From positions 1 through 64,000 of the forward strand of contig JAAZEW010000257.1 in NCBI GenBank assembly GCA_012512055.1: a stretch of 64,000 nt of DNA, written 5' to 3'. Position numbers and translations under genes: made by a program. Source of the stretch: Bacillota bacterium. GTDB lineage: Bacteria; Bacillota_G; SHA-98; UBA4971. The first letter of the stretch is position 1. Every line of letters starts with the position of its first letter. This document shows, piece by piece, positions 8,127 through 17,784 of the stretch. The notes below the pieces were generated by a model. The model was not told where the DNA came from and ran no database searches. It saw only the letters and a program-made list of their open reading frames with translations.

Positions 8127-9092
8127 TTAGAATCTAAACAAGACCAAGAATCCAAGTACGGAAAAGACCAACCCAAGGATCCAAAATCGAGTGACCACTT
8201 TAGGTTCTTTCCATCCTGACAGCTCAAAATGGTGGTGAATAGGACTCATTCTGAAGACTCTCTTGCCACCGCTGAGTCTGAAGTAGGTAACCTGGATTAC
8301 CACGGATAATGCCTCAAGGACAAAAACCCCGCCTATGACAACCAAAAGGAATTCCGTCTTAGTAAGAATCGCCAAGCTGCCCAGTGCTGCGCCAAGAGCC
8401 AGTGAACCGGTATCTCCCATTATTACTTCTGCAGGATGGCAGTTAAACCATGCGAAACCTACGCAGGCACCTGCAAGCGCAGAAGCGAAAACGCCAAGGT
8501 CGTGCCTTCCTAATACGGCTGCGACTATGCTGTACGTAACACAGGCCAGCCCTGATGTGCCTGCTGCCAGTCCGTCCAGGCCGTCAGTGAGGTTTACTGC
8601 ATTGGATATGGATATCATTACGAAAATCGCAAACAACGGATACCCGACTATTCCCAAATCCGGTTTAAAGGAAGTAAAGGGAATAGCTACGGCAGCGCCA
8701 AGCTCAGGGGAGGTAGCTACGTATAGTCCCAAGAGCGCTGACAATAAGGCTTGAAAGGCAAGCTTATACCGTGCCCGTAACCCAAGAGGCCTCTCCAGCG
8801 CAACTATGATGAAATCGTCAGCCAACCCTATTGCTCCGAATCCCAGAGTAAGAAAGAGCGCCCACGCCACGTCGAGAGTCCTCGGCGCCAAGAGGAGCGT
8901 GGACAAGGAGACGCCAAGGAAAATCATGATTCCGCCCATGGTGGGCGTGCCTGCCTTCCGAAGATGGGTCGAAGGGCCGTCTTGCCGAATGGACTGTCCG
9001 ACCTTCAGGGCCTTGAAAAGCCTGATAGCCGTAGGGCCGATTGCAAGTACTATTGCGAAAGCAAGTAGCGCTGAGTACGCTTCATGTAACAT
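8127..9092 (-). CDS. mraY: Phospho-N-acetylmuramoyl-pentapeptide transferase MraY
   Basis: Transfers phospho-MurNAc-pentapeptide to undecaprenyl phosphate, giving lipid I. From ATG at 9092 the protein has 321 residues, the Bacillota norm. GGAGG lies eight bases upstream, and the start codon lies inside the last codons of murF (11-base overlap). Motifs seen are GTPTMGGIM, the aspartate-rich LTDGLDGLA region, GDTGSLALGAALG and PIHHHFE. About ten membrane helices. A longer upstream reading is possible but would run deep into murF and adds no family sequence. Confidence 0.95.
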   Translation of the reverse strand: MLHEAYSALLAFAIVLAIGPTAIRLFKALKVGQSIRQDGPSTHLRKAGTPTMGGIMIFLGVSLSTLLLAPRTLDVAWALFLTLGFGAIGLADDFIIVALERPLGLRARYKLAFQALLSALLGLYVATSPELGAAVAIPFTSFKPDLGIVGYPLFAIFVMISISNAVNLTDGLDGLAAGTSGLACVTYSIVAAVLGRHDLGVFASALAGACVGFAWFNCHPAEVIMGDTGSLALGAALGSLAILTKTEFLLVVIGGVFVLEALSVVIQVTYFRLSGGKRVFRMSPIHHHFELSGWKEPKVVTRFWILGLVFSVLGFLVLFRF

Positions 9093-10497
9093 AAGGCCTG
9101 CCTCCAGTGCTTCCCAAGAGCGCCTGGGAAATCTCCTCCATCTCCATTGATCTGGAGCCTTTAACAAGGATTACATCGCCCGGGCGCACAAGCTTCATCA
9201 AAGCATCAACAGCCCGGCTCTTCTCGTGAAACATAAAAACCGTATCCTGACTCTTACCCAGCCGAATAGCTTCTTGCCCTGCGAGACAGGCTAAATCACC
9301 TACGGTAATGAGAACATCCACCGAGCGCTCTATTACTTGTTTACCCAGGTCATGATGGGCAATATCAGCGATATCGCCGAGTTCCAGCATGTTTCCTAAG
9401 ACAGCAATTGTCCTTCCTTCTGTCCCCCCTATATCCTTCAGCACATCCAGGGCTGCGTTCACCGATGAAGGGCTTGCGTTGTAAGTGTCATCAATCACAG
9501 TGAATCCGGAAGCAGCTTCTACAATGTCCATGCGCTGCACCGTCAATTCGACCTTGGCGAGCCCTTCGATAACGGAACGCGTATCAAGCCCTGAAACAAG
9601 GGCACAAGCCGCTGCTGCCAGGGCATTATAAACATTGTGCGTGCCAGGGATAAGGACCTGCGCTGCAAAGGAACGGCTTCCGTAATCGATGGTGAATTGA
9701 GTTCCGCTCTTTCCGAGGTTCATAAGGTCAGAACCCCTGACTTCATTTGAGTCTTCCAATCCGAAAAGGACGGAACGGCCTTGGACCATGTCCCTCATCT
9801 TAGCAGTATAGGGACAGTCGCCGTTCAGCACAGCGACACCGGTATCTCCCAGCACTTCAATGAGTTCAGACTTGGCTTTTGCGATGTTTTCACGAGAACC
9901 TAAAAGTTCTATGTGGCTCTCTCCGACATTTGTAATGACTCCTACATCAGGCCGGACAATCTCGGAAAGTTCGCGAATTTCACCCGGGGCTCTCATAGCA
10001 AGCTCAACAACGCATGCTTCGTGATGCTCATCAAGCCCAAGCAAGGTCAAGGCAACCCCAATTTCGTTGTTGAGGTTTTGATAAGTCTTGGCAGTCTCCA
10101 TACGCTGCGAGAAAATAGAGTGAATCATGTCCTTTGTTGAGGTTTTGCCTGTACTCCCGGTTACTGCAATGACAAAAGTCCCCAGACGCTGCCTATTGTA
10201 GTGTGCCAGCCTTTGCAAGGCCTTCAAGGTGTCGTCAGTTTGAATGACCCATACCCCGCAAGGCAGATCCCGGGCCTCGATTGTGCGGGACACTACTATA
10301 CCACGCGCCCCTTTGGCTGCTGCCTCATGCGCGAAGTCATGTCCGTCAAAGTTCGGGCCTACCAGGGCGAAGAACAGCTCTCCACCTTTGATATTCCGTG
10401 AATCAGTGGCAATTCCCAGGAATGCTTCGTATTTTCCCACGGTTTCGGTACGCCCGGAAGTCGTGTTAAGGACTTCATCCAATGTGAATTCAGGCAT
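9082..10497 (-). CDS. murF: UDP-N-acetylmuramoyl-tripeptide--D-alanyl-D-alanine ligase MurF
   Basis: 471 residues. Mur ligase with N-terminal UDP-binding domain (DSRNIKGGELFFALVG), P-loop GSTGKTSTK and the MurF-type YQNLNNEIGVALTLL segment, which separates it from MurC, MurD and MurE. It adds D-Ala-D-Ala to the UDP-MurNAc-tripeptide. ATG at 10497 with GGGAG ten bases upstream; the start overlaps the murE stop by 8 bases, and its end contains the mraY start. No ddl gene for its dipeptide substrate is present in the window. Confidence 0.95.
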   Translation of the reverse strand: MPEFTLDEVLNTTSGRTETVGKYEAFLGIATDSRNIKGGELFFALVGPNFDGHDFAHEAAAKGARGIVVSRTIEARDLPCGVWVIQTDDTLKALQRLAHYNRQRLGTFVIAVTGSTGKTSTKDMIHSIFSQRMETAKTYQNLNNEIGVALTLLGLDEHHEACVVELAMRAPGEIRELSEIVRPDVGVITNVGESHIELLGSRENIAKAKSELIEVLGDTGVAVLNGDCPYTAKMRDMVQGRSVLFGLEDSNEVRGSDLMNLGKSGTQFTIDYGSRSFAAQVLIPGTHNVYNALAAAACALVSGLDTRSVIEGLAKVELTVQRMDIVEAASGFTVIDDTYNASPSSVNAALDVLKDIGGTEGRTIAVLGNMLELGDIADIAHHDLGKQVIERSVDVLITVGDLACLAGQEAIRLGKSQDTVFMFHEKSRAVDALMKLVRPGDVILVKGSRSMEMEEISQALLGSTGGRPYVT

Positions 10498-12004
10498 TCT
10501 TTATACGCTCCCTCAGCAGGCTCGCTGCAACTTCTCTATCGTCAAAATGAATGGTGGTGTCGTGAAATATCTGGTATGTTTCATGTCCTTTGCCTGCGAT
10601 AACTAAAACATCACCTTCTTCAGCAGAGAAGATTGCTCTTTTTATCGCACATGTCCTGTCAATGATGACTTCATACCCTATACGCGGCCGCCCTTCATGA
10701 AGGAGGCCCGCCTCGATTTCCTTGCAGATATCATCTGCATTTTCCGTCCTGGGATTGTCTGAAGTGATGATCACGCGATCCGCTAAAGCTGCTGCTATTC
10801 TTCCCATCACCGGCCTTTTGGATCTGTCCCGGTCTCCTCCGCAACCGAACACAACAGTCAGATTGCCGGGCCCCAAGTGCCGCGCCTCTCTCAGGATGTT
10901 TTCCAGGCTGTCAGGCGTATGAGCATAATCAACCACAACTTGGAAAGGTTGGCCTTCATCCACAGATTCGAACCTTCCGGGCACTCCTTTGAGAGATTGA
11001 AGGCCTGAGCTTATTGTATCAGGATCAAGTCCTCGCGAAAGCCCGCATGCTATTGCTGCAAGGGCGTTGTAAACATTGAAAATTCCCTTGAGGTTGAGGG
11101 ATACGGGAAAACTACCTTGAGGCGTGCAAGCTGTGAAGGAAGTAGCTCTTCCGTACAATCTAAGGTCTTTCGCGGTTATCTTTGCAGAACCGTTGGAAAT
11201 TCCGTAAGTTACGACTTCGGTGTGTACCTTCGACAGGATGGAGTTAGAGTTGGGGTCGTCTACATTGACAATGGACGTCCTCGTTTTCTTGCTCATCCTC
11301 TGATTACCGGACAAAGCTTCGAGGTTTTCAAAGAAAGAGGCCTTTGTCGCAAGATAGTCGCTGAATGAACCATGAAAATCCAGGTGATCATGGCCGATGT
11401 TGGTAAAGACTCCTACATCGAAGTCGATTCCTCGTATTCTTTGAAGAGCTATGGCGTGGGACGAAACCTCCATCGCAACGGCTTTTTCTTCAGAGGCCAG
11501 CATTTTTCCAAGGAATTCTTGGATGTCTGAAGACTCAGGTGTAGTGTGCTTGGCGGGAATGGCCAGATTCCGTGAAACGCAGCCGAGAGTCCCTATGATT
11601 CCACAGGACATCCCTGCCTTGTCCAGCACACTCTTGATGAGGTATGTTGTAGTGGTTTTGCCCTTTGTACCTGTTACCCCTACACAAAACATGGAGGCTG
11701 AAGGGTTATGGTAGAAAGCAGCCGCAATATCGCCTAGAGCCTCTCGGGAATTGCTGACTTTCACAACTCCCAGAGTATCCTGAACCTCTGTTTCTCTGTC
11801 TATGACAACGGCTACCGCACCTTTTGCAGCCGCTTCAGAGATGTAGGCATGGCCGTCATGGTGTTCACCGCGTATGCATATAAACAGATATCCAGGGCGG
11901 ATCTTGCGGGAATCGTATGTGACCCCCTGAATCTCCACTTCAGTATTTCCGGTACAACTGTATGGAGTCACTCTGGAATGTGCTATAAGTTCGTTAAGTC
12001 TCAT
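10490..12004 (-). CDS. murE: UDP-MurNAc-L-Ala-D-Glu--2,6-diaminopimelate ligase MurE
   Basis: 504 residues. P-loop GTKGKTT at about 112-118, the HTTPES motif and a C-terminal TSDNPRTE segment. DNPR is the signature of enzymes that add meso-diaminopimelate rather than lysine, so the peptidoglycan is predicted to be DAP type. The start was placed at ATG 12004; a GTG one codon upstream is equally possible. It overlaps murF by 8 bases and is separated from the upstream PBP gene by 162 bases with no clear signal. Confidence 0.95.
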   Translation of the reverse strand: MRLNELIAHSRVTPYSCTGNTEVEIQGVTYDSRKIRPGYLFICIRGEHHDGHAYISEAAAKGAVAVVIDRETEVQDTLGVVKVSNSREALGDIAAAFYHNPSASMFCVGVTGTKGKTTTTYLIKSVLDKAGMSCGIIGTLGCVSRNLAIPAKHTTPESSDIQEFLGKMLASEEKAVAMEVSSHAIALQRIRGIDFDVGVFTNIGHDHLDFHGSFSDYLATKASFFENLEALSGNQRMSKKTRTSIVNVDDPNSNSILSKVHTEVVTYGISNGSAKITAKDLRLYGRATSFTACTPQGSFPVSLNLKGIFNVYNALAAIACGLSRGLDPDTISSGLQSLKGVPGRFESVDEGQPFQVVVDYAHTPDSLENILREARHLGPGNLTVVFGCGGDRDRSKRPVMGRIAAALADRVIITSDNPRTENADDICKEIEAGLLHEGRPRIGYEVIIDRTCAIKRAIFSAEEGDVLVIAGKGHETYQIFHDTTIHFDDREVAASLLRERIKNA

Positions 12005-12166
12005 CACTCACGTGCCCCACCTATCCCATGCCGGTTATCGGCTATTCATCTCACCGCGGAAGGATCAATGCGGTTACTACCATTATTTCGCCGGTGATTG
12101 CCCAATATGACAAATACCGGGGAATTTATCTGTCTTCACACTCCGGTGCAGCCCATGAGCGCTAGA

Positions 12167-14281
12167 CTAATGGTTGACAGAGAGAGGCTCAAACCTCACT
12201 TGGACGACTGTACCTATCTTGACAGACGTCCCATGCTGCGGAACCGAACTCTTAGCCACCCCGGTCCCTTCCGCTTCCATGCGAAGGCCCAAATCCGACA
12301 GGATAACTGCAACATCTTTCATGGTCCTGCCTATGACATTGGGAACTATGACTTCACCCTCTACATTATAGGATTCAGGTTCATCCAAGTAAAGGATGAC
12401 AGTGGCGCCTCTTTGCACCTTAGCCCCGGCTGCCGGTGCCTGGTGAACGATTTTGACGCCTGTGCCTCTTGTTGCCACGTTAAGGCCGAACTCGGCTGCA
12501 AGGAGTCTTGCTGCTTCATCAGGGTTACGGCTGATGAGGTTTGGCACAATCACTTGTCGACTTTCCGAGTCGCGCTCTTCTGTCTCTGCCGGCACACTCG
12601 GCGGAATCTCCATATACCTTAGGACATCCTTCACTATGCTCTGAAAGGCAGGGGCTGCCAGGACTCCGCCGTAGCTTATCCCAACATCCGGTTCATCCCA
12701 GACTACCAGGATGGCTATTTTCGGATCTTCAACCGGAGCGAATCCCAGGAAAGACGCGACTCGCTTATCAGAGTATCCGCCTGCTCCAGGCTTTTCCGCA
12801 GTTCCTGTCTTGCCTGCCACACGATAGCCGGGAACCTTGGCCCTGAACCCGGATCCATTGACTATTACCGATTCCAGTATGAGAGAAAGCTCTTTCGATG
12901 TCTCCTTACTGATAACCTGTCTTATAGGGTCTTCCCGGAAGTCCTTGACAATAAGCCCGTCAGGGTCTACGATTTTCGAAACAAGGTGAGGGCGCATGAG
13001 TGTACCGCCGTTTGCAATTGCCGAAAGCGCAGACAGTAACTGAAGCGGGGTTACGGAAATTCCTTGTCCGAACGAAATGTTGGCCAGTTCCACAGGCCCG
13101 ACATTCTTCGGTCGTTGGAGAAGGCCTGCGGCTTCACCCGGGTAGTCAATCCCCAGCGGGCTTCCAAGTCCGAATGCCTGAATATACCTGTAAAATCGTT
13201 CCTGCCCCAGCCTTGTGCCTAACGTCGCGAACACGACGTTGCACGAGTTTTCAGTAGCTTCAGTGAACGTTTGAGTCCCGTGGCCTCCTGCAAGCCAACA
13301 TCGCACGTACCTATCAGCGACCTTAATGAATCCCGGGTCGAAGAAGGTGTCATCAGGCCTTACAATGCGCTCTTCGAGGGCGGCAGCGGCAGTGATTATT
13401 TTGAAAGTGGATCCTGGCTCATACGTGTCTGACACTATCGGGTTTCTGCGCAAGGAGTCAGGTTCCTCAAAATAGCGGTTGGGATTGTACGCAGGCCGTG
13501 AAGCCATGGCTAACACAGCCCCGGTCATCGGATCCATGGCCAGAATCATTCCCCGCTTTGCTTTGAGTTCTGCCATCCCCTTGTCAAGCTCGCGCTCGAC
13601 AATATACTGAATTACCTCATCTATGGTGAGATACAGGTCATTGCCGTCTACCGGTGGTATGAACTGAGTAATTCCGCCTGGGATCTCTTTCCCTGTGGCA
13701 TCTCGTTCCGACCTCACCTGCCCCTTTGTTCCTTGGAGGAAATAGTCATACTGAACTTCGATCCCTTCGAGCCCTTGATTGTCTATTCCCACTATACCCA
13801 GGACATGGGCTGCGAGATTATCTTTTGGATAGAACCTCTGGCCGCGTTCTGCAAACCCGATCCCTTTGAGGTTGAGTTTTCTGAGAGCGGCTGCTTTCTC
13901 CGGATCCACCCTCCGGTCTATCCAAACCGTAGCCAGAGGTTCGGAGAGCTTCTTCCTTACAGCCTCCACATCAAGCCCAAGTATCTTCGAAACCTGCTTT
14001 GCAGTCTCCGGCGGATCATCTATGTCGGCCGGGATTGCATACACAGCATCAGCGCTGACACTCACCGCAAGTTCTCTGCCTTTGACGTCCCGGATAGTCC
14101 CCCTGCGAGCGTCTACGGGAACGGGATAGAGCCTCTGATCCAGAGCCAGCTTCCGGTAATGTTCATTTCTGGCGACTTGTACCCAGAAAAGTCTCCCGAT
14201 GAGAAAAAGGGTGACTGCCGCCCACATAAGAAAAAGCGAGCCTACCCTCTTTTTCATGGTAATGCTCGAGTGATTAGACAC
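12167..14281 (-). CDS. spoVD: SpoVD/FtsI-type class B penicillin-binding protein with two PASTA domains
   Basis: 704 residues: membrane anchor (about 15-34), dimerisation domain, transpeptidase domain, and two C-terminal PASTA domains (about 575-635 and 640-700). Catalytic motifs are STFK (291-294, nucleophile Ser291), SCN (346-348) and KTGT (491-494). It cross-links septal or spore cortex peptidoglycan. Only one class B PBP gene lies in this cluster, so it may serve vegetative division, sporulation, or both. SpoVD-type proteins carry C-terminal PASTA in Bacillus and Clostridia. GTG start at 14281 with AGGGA seven bases upstream. Confidence 0.9.
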   Translation of the reverse strand: MSNHSSITMKKRVGSLFLMWAAVTLFLIGRLFWVQVARNEHYRKLALDQRLYPVPVDARRGTIRDVKGRELAVSVSADAVYAIPADIDDPPETAKQVSKILGLDVEAVRKKLSEPLATVWIDRRVDPEKAAALRKLNLKGIGFAERGQRFYPKDNLAAHVLGIVGIDNQGLEGIEVQYDYFLQGTKGQVRSERDATGKEIPGGITQFIPPVDGNDLYLTIDEVIQYIVERELDKGMAELKAKRGMILAMDPMTGAVLAMASRPAYNPNRYFEEPDSLRRNPIVSDTYEPGSTFKIITAAAALEERIVRPDDTFFDPGFIKVADRYVRCWLAGGHGTQTFTEATENSCNVVFATLGTRLGQERFYRYIQAFGLGSPLGIDYPGEAAGLLQRPKNVGPVELANISFGQGISVTPLQLLSALSAIANGGTLMRPHLVSKIVDPDGLIVKDFREDPIRQVISKETSKELSLILESVIVNGSGFRAKVPGYRVAGKTGTAEKPGAGGYSDKRVASFLGFAPVEDPKIAILVVWDEPDVGISYGGVLAAPAFQSIVKDVLRYMEIPPSVPAETEERDSESRQVIVPNLISRNPDEAARLLAAEFGLNVATRGTGVKIVHQAPAAGAKVQRGATVILYLDEPESYNVEGEVIVPNVIGRTMKDVAVILSDLGLRMEAEGTGVAKSSVPQHGTSVKIGTVVQVRFEPLSVNH

Positions 14282-14304
14282 AGGCTGTTCCCTACCTTAA
14301 ATAT

Positions 14305-14847
14305 CTATTTAGGTCTGACTCTCGGATGATCGCATCTGGGAATATCGTAGAACCACCTGGCTACAAAGGGCGAAATAAGGCCTATGAGGATGTCTTCAGT
14401 TCGAGCTGAGACCTCTGCCACTACCCTTGATAACTTCTGTGATGCTGTCCTGTCAGAATCCTCAGCCACATTCAGGCGATCGTTTGCGGAAGCTACCATA
14501 ATGAATTCAGTCTTCTTGGGTTTTGTCATACCCAGAGATATCATAGCTTCTCTTTCCACCCTGGCAAGCGAGCTCAACTGTGCTATGGATAGACTAAGCC
14601 GATCGTATTCCGTCTGAGTAGCCGCAAGCGTTCGTTCAAGAATGTGTAATCGATAACCGGTGTCGATTACTTGAGCTCTCAGCGCCAGACTACCGATGAG
14701 GAGTCCGGTGATAAGTATAGCTCCAAACATTCGTTTTCCAAGGCCTGCGCGTTTTCTTGATTTTCTGGCAGTCTCTCTTTGCTTTACCGGTGCTTGCCTT
14801 ATTTTTCCTTTTGATTTCGGTAACGATCTAGCTGCCGCTGGTACCAT
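14305..14847 (-). CDS. ftsL: FtsL-like septum formation protein
   Basis: About 180 residues: a strongly basic N-terminal region (about 1-45, rich in Lys/Arg), one membrane segment (about 48-66), a leucine-zipper-like stretch (HILERTLAATQTEYDRLSLSIAQLSSLARVE kind of heptads) and a C-terminal tail. Topology and location between rsmH and the PBP gene match FtsL, which bridges FtsQ and the septal synthase. Start chosen at ATG 14847 because GGGAGG lies eight bases upstream and it clears the rsmH stop. FtsL sequences diverge strongly, so identity rests on architecture and context. Confidence 0.82.
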   Translation of the reverse strand: MVPAAARSLPKSKGKIRQAPVKQRETARKSRKRAGLGKRMFGAILITGLLIGSLALRAQVIDTGYRLHILERTLAATQTEYDRLSLSIAQLSSLARVEREAMISLGMTKPKKTEFIMVASANDRLNVAEDSDRTASQKLSRVVAEVSARTEDILIGLISPFVARWFYDIPRCDHPRVRPK

Positions 14848-14869
14848 CTGTATTCCCTCCCCGATTCCC

Positions 14870-15793
14870 TTAGAACTTCTCTGCTGCTCTGAGCTTTGCG
14901 CTCCGGGACCTGGGATTTGAGATAACCTCTTCCTCACACGGAATAACAGGCTTCTTAGTCAGAATTCGAAGACAGTCCTGGTTTTTCGACCCGGACATCC
15001 TAAGAAACATCGTCTTTACAATCCTATCTTCCAAAGAGTGGTAAGAGATAACTACCAGTCTTCCCCCTGGACAAAGGATTTTTATAGCCTGATCTAAACC
15101 CAGCCGCAATTCATCCAACTCACGGTTTACTGCAATCCTAAGAGCTTGAAACGTGCGACGTGCAGGATGAGGGCCGGATCTCCTGGCCCTTGCCGGGATA
15201 GCAGCTTTGACGATATCAACAAGTTCGCCTGTGGTAACTATCGGCGCCTTATCCCGTCGCCTCACTATGAATTCGGCTATACGCACCGCCCAGCGTTCCT
15301 CGCCATAGATCTTGAGTATGTCTCTAAGTTCTTCAGCCGGCAGGTTGTTCACAAGGTCTCGGGCGGACTGCCCATTTCCCCTGTTCATTCGCATGTCAAG
15401 TGGCCCGTCCTCCATGAATGAGAAGCCCCTTTCAGGCTCGTCCAATTGATAACTTGAAACTCCGAGATCGAATAGGATTCCGTCAACCTGCGCAACGTTT
15501 AAGCTCATCACGATATCTTGCAAGTCGCTGAATTTTCCATGAACGAAAGTTACGTTATCACTGAAGTGTCGCAATTCTTGCTTCGCAGTTGAGATTGCGT
15601 CTTGGTCCCTATCTATCCCTATGATCCGAGCCCCGGCGCCTGCAAATTCCAGAAGGCCGAGGGCGTGCCCTCCGCTTCCCAGGGTGCAGTCGATGTAGAC
15701 TCCGCCTGGTTTCGAATTCATTAACCAGACTACTTCGTCCAGCATGACAGGGGTGTGGTATTCTCTCTTGCTGTTTTGTGTCATTTGGTTCAT
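14870..15793 (-). CDS. rsmH: 16S rRNA (cytosine-1402-N4)-methyltransferase RsmH (MraW)
   Basis: 307 residues, standard length. HTPVMLDEVV at the N terminus, the SAM-binding loop DCTLGSGGHA, the FDLGVSSYQLDEPERGFSF motif and LVVISYHSLEDRIVK near the C terminus are all diagnostic. It methylates C1402 of 16S rRNA in the decoding centre. The ATG shares one base with the mraZ stop (TGATG), coupling the first two dcw genes. Confidence 0.97.
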   Translation of the reverse strand: MNQMTQNSKREYHTPVMLDEVVWLMNSKPGGVYIDCTLGSGGHALGLLEFAGAGARIIGIDRDQDAISTAKQELRHFSDNVTFVHGKFSDLQDIVMSLNVAQVDGILFDLGVSSYQLDEPERGFSFMEDGPLDMRMNRGNGQSARDLVNNLPAEELRDILKIYGEERWAVRIAEFIVRRRDKAPIVTTGELVDIVKAAIPARARRSGPHPARRTFQALRIAVNRELDELRLGLDQAIKILCPGGRLVVISYHSLEDRIVKTMFLRMSGSKNQDCLRILTKKPVIPCEEEVISNPRSRSAKLRAAEKF

Positions 15794-16248
15794 CAGCCTG
15801 TTCTTGTGACTTCTGAGTCTCGGGCGCCGTGAGCCAGTTTCTCGGCTATCTCCTCATAGGATTCCTCTGCTACGTCTCTGTAACCCGTCCAAACCTCCAG
15901 GCTCCAAATCTCTATTCTGTTCATGACACCGATGACTACCGCATCTTTGGTAAGGCCGGCATATTCTCTGAGATAGACGGGAATGTTAATCCGCCCTTGC
16001 CTATCCAGTTCGCATTCAGATGCCCCTGAGAAGAACAGTCTGCTATACGCTCGCGCGTCTCGCATTGTAAGGGGGAGTTTTGAGAACTCAGCAAGTTGTC
16101 TTTCCCATTCGCCTTTTGGAAAGATAAACAGACACTTGTCTAACCCTCTCGTGGTAAAAAAGCTGTCTTGCAACTCGTCCCTGAATTTTGCAGGGATCGC
16201 CAGTCTACCTTTGTCATCAATATTATGCTCATAGGTTCCGATGAACAT
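15793..16248 (-). CDS. mraZ: Transcriptional regulator MraZ
   Basis: About 151 residues from ATG at 16248, which gives the canonical opening MFIGTYEHNIDDKGRLAIP. Two AbrB-like MraZ repeats are visible, with DKGRLAIPAKFRDEL and DRQGRINIPVYLREYAGL. MraZ is a ring-shaped DNA-binding protein that binds repeats in the mra promoter and is first in the dcw operon, as here. A GTG pair at 16266-16269 behind GGGGAG could start seven residues earlier. The 554-base region upstream holds a long dispersed repeat, R2. Confidence 0.94.
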   Translation of the reverse strand: MFIGTYEHNIDDKGRLAIPAKFRDELQDSFFTTRGLDKCLFIFPKGEWERQLAEFSKLPLTMRDARAYSRLFFSGASECELDRQGRINIPVYLREYAGLTKDAVVIGVMNRIEIWSLEVWTGYRDVAEESYEEIAEKLAHGARDSEVTRTG

Positions 16249-16376
16249 GGGCGCCTGCAAATTCACCACTTCTCCCCACTTTGCCCCACATTGGTAACAA
16301 TTCTCTTCTATACTTATCTATAAACTCCTTCTTCTCTATGGAATTTTTTTTGAACTATTTTGGAGGCGAAGTCTGG

Positions 16377-16613
16377 GTATGAGTTCATTAGTTCTCGCCG
16401 GTTTTCCGACTGTCTTGGGTGGCCCCGCAAGGTAGGTACGTTTTCTGAGGCCGGTGATTGCAACAAGGGGTGTCAAAATTCGGCCATTGGCCTACGGGCC
16501 GAATTTAGCCAAGGTAACCCGCTTGGGGAGCCGTCCCCTTAGTGCAACACCGGCAACCCCACACGGTAGGGACATTTTCCAGAGCCAGCGATTACTTAAG
16601 GCGATCTACTTAG
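16377..16613 (+). repeat. Dispersed intergenic repeat, full-length copy R2
   Basis: 237 bases from GTATGAGTTCATTAG to GATCTACTTAG. It contains left arm CTCGCCGGTTTTCCG, a first unit near GGTGGCCCCGCAAGGTAGGTAC, a 10-bp perfect hairpin (16476-16485 with 16497-16506), a second GC hairpin GGGGA-GCCG-TCCCC, a second unit near AACCCCACACGGTAGGGAC, and a right arm. It fills most of the 554-base gap between mraZ and the acetyltransferase gene; the rest of that gap is an AT-rich mraZ leader (16249-16376) and a terminator-like hairpin. Confidence 0.88.
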
Positions 16614-16743
16614 GAGGGGATTTTTGCTATTGGCGCGGGGTGAAAGCAAACGGTACGTAAAGAACTGCGTTTATGCTGCAATCACACTACGTGGGAATCG
16701 TCCTGTAAATCGCACAAATAGCAAATCAACTGAAGAATCATAG

Positions 16744-16777
16744 ACATGGCCCCGGCAAATCAGTGCCGGGGCCATGT
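16744..16777 (-). terminator. Terminator-like hairpin after the acetyltransferase gene
   Basis: A perfect 14-bp inverted repeat, ACATGGCCCCGGCA and its complement, around a 6-base loop. It lies 26 bases downstream of the minus-strand acetyltransferase stop. There is no clear U-tract on either strand, so termination strength is uncertain, but it would insulate mraZ from upstream transcription. Confidence 0.6.
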
Positions 16778-16802
16778 TGCTACGCTCTTCTGTTGTTATG
16801 TA

Positions 16803-17345
16803 TTATGAAGCCTTGTCTCGGCCGGTCTCCCTCTTTTGACTGTCTCTTTCGATTGTCATGAGAAAGAGTCTCTTAGGACTTTTCTGCCTGGCAATTTGCC
16901 TGGTCATTACCCAATTCTTACGGAATCCGCACTTTTCAAAGCACCTTACCGCCCGTACGTTGTCTGCCAGTACCCGAAGGTAGATGCTGTCCAGTCTTGT
17001 GGTGGAAAACATGTAATCCAATAAGGATGAAATCGCGTCATAACCGTAACCTTTACCAAGATAGTCCGGGTGTCCTATACGAACCACGAGCTCAGCTTCA
17101 CTTCTGCGCCAGTTGATTTCTACAAGGCCAATGTCTCCAATCAGTATGCCATCTTCTGCCTCTATGGCAAACATCCTTGTGCTGCGGGCATTTACCCGGG
17201 ACATGTATTCCTCGCTCACTGTGAGGCGCCTGCCGGTATGCTCAAATGCTGCAGTCGTGATATGCTGCCCTGCTTCCCACTGACATATGACTTCCACGTC
17301 AGCGCCGTTAAGCGGACGAAGTAAAGTCTTTTCGCCTTTGATCAC
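16803..17345 (-). CDS. GNAT family N-acetyltransferase (RimJ/RimL-like)
   Basis: 180 residues with the GNAT fold. It begins LLRPLNGADVEVICQWE, has GDIGLVEINWRRSEAELVVRIG in the core strands, the acetyl-CoA loop as YLGKGYGYDAISSLLDYMF, and the C-terminal NVRAVRCFEKCGFRK typical of RimJ/RimL and spermidine-type enzymes. The substrate cannot be deduced. GTG start at 17345 with GAGG upstream. It stands alone between spoVS and a terminator-like hairpin; 133 bases separate it from spoVS and carry only a C-run. Confidence 0.85.
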   Translation of the reverse strand: MIKGEKTLLRPLNGADVEVICQWEAGQHITTAAFEHTGRRLTVSEEYMSRVNARSTRMFAIEAEDGILIGDIGLVEINWRRSEAELVVRIGHPDYLGKGYGYDAISSLLDYMFSTTRLDSIYLRVLADNVRAVRCFEKCGFRKNWVMTRQIARQKSPKRLFLMTIERDSQKRETGRDKAS

Positions 17346-17478
17346 TTGCGTGACACCTCTTCTTCCAGTCCACCCCCCCCCACTTGTCGCAAAAAGACTT
17401 CGCCCCTGACCCCTCTGATACCTTTAAGTATTTTTATCCGCTTTCGGCATCCATGACCATATATTATCTTTTATGAGC

Positions 17479-17739
17479 TCACCTCGGCTGCACAATTAAC
17501 TTGATCGCGGTCCTTTCTTCCCCGTCAATTTGCACATCAGTAAATGCAGGTACCATCACCAGATCTATACCACTTGGCGCCACGAACCCCCTGGCAATGG
17601 CAACAGCCTTAACCGCCTGATTCAGCGCAGCCGCGCCTACTGCCTGAACTTCAGCACCTCCCCGTTCTCTCACAACTCCTGCCAACGCACCTGCCACAGA
17701 ATTGGGATTTGACTTAGCAGACACCTTGAGGACTTCCAT
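17479..17739 (-). CDS. spoVS: Stage V sporulation protein S
   Basis: 86 residues, the exact size of SpoVS, beginning MEVLKVSAKSNPNSVAGAL and containing GAEVQAVGAAALNQAVKAVAIARGF, both near-invariant in the Alba-like SpoVS family. It is a small nucleic-acid-binding-fold protein needed for late sporulation in Bacillus and also found in some non-sporulating relatives. AAGGAGG lies eight bases upstream of ATG 17739, and a good sigma-H promoter match lies at 17785-17814. It follows ymdB, the same neighbourhood as in Bacillus (rny-ymdB-spoVS). Confidence 0.96.
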   Translation of the reverse strand: MEVLKVSAKSNPNSVAGALAGVVRERGGAEVQAVGAAALNQAVKAVAIARGFVAPSGIDLVMVPAFTDVQIDGEERTAIKLIVQPR

Positions 17740-17784
17740 ACTAAATTCCTCCTTGTATGGTCGAGAATGCCGGTTATGGATGAG

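Noticed and set aside
12005..12166. Possible degenerate copy of the dispersed repeat upstream of murE
   Set aside because: Only a TTTCGCCGGTGATTGCC-like stretch matches; arms and units are missing, so it is likely chance.
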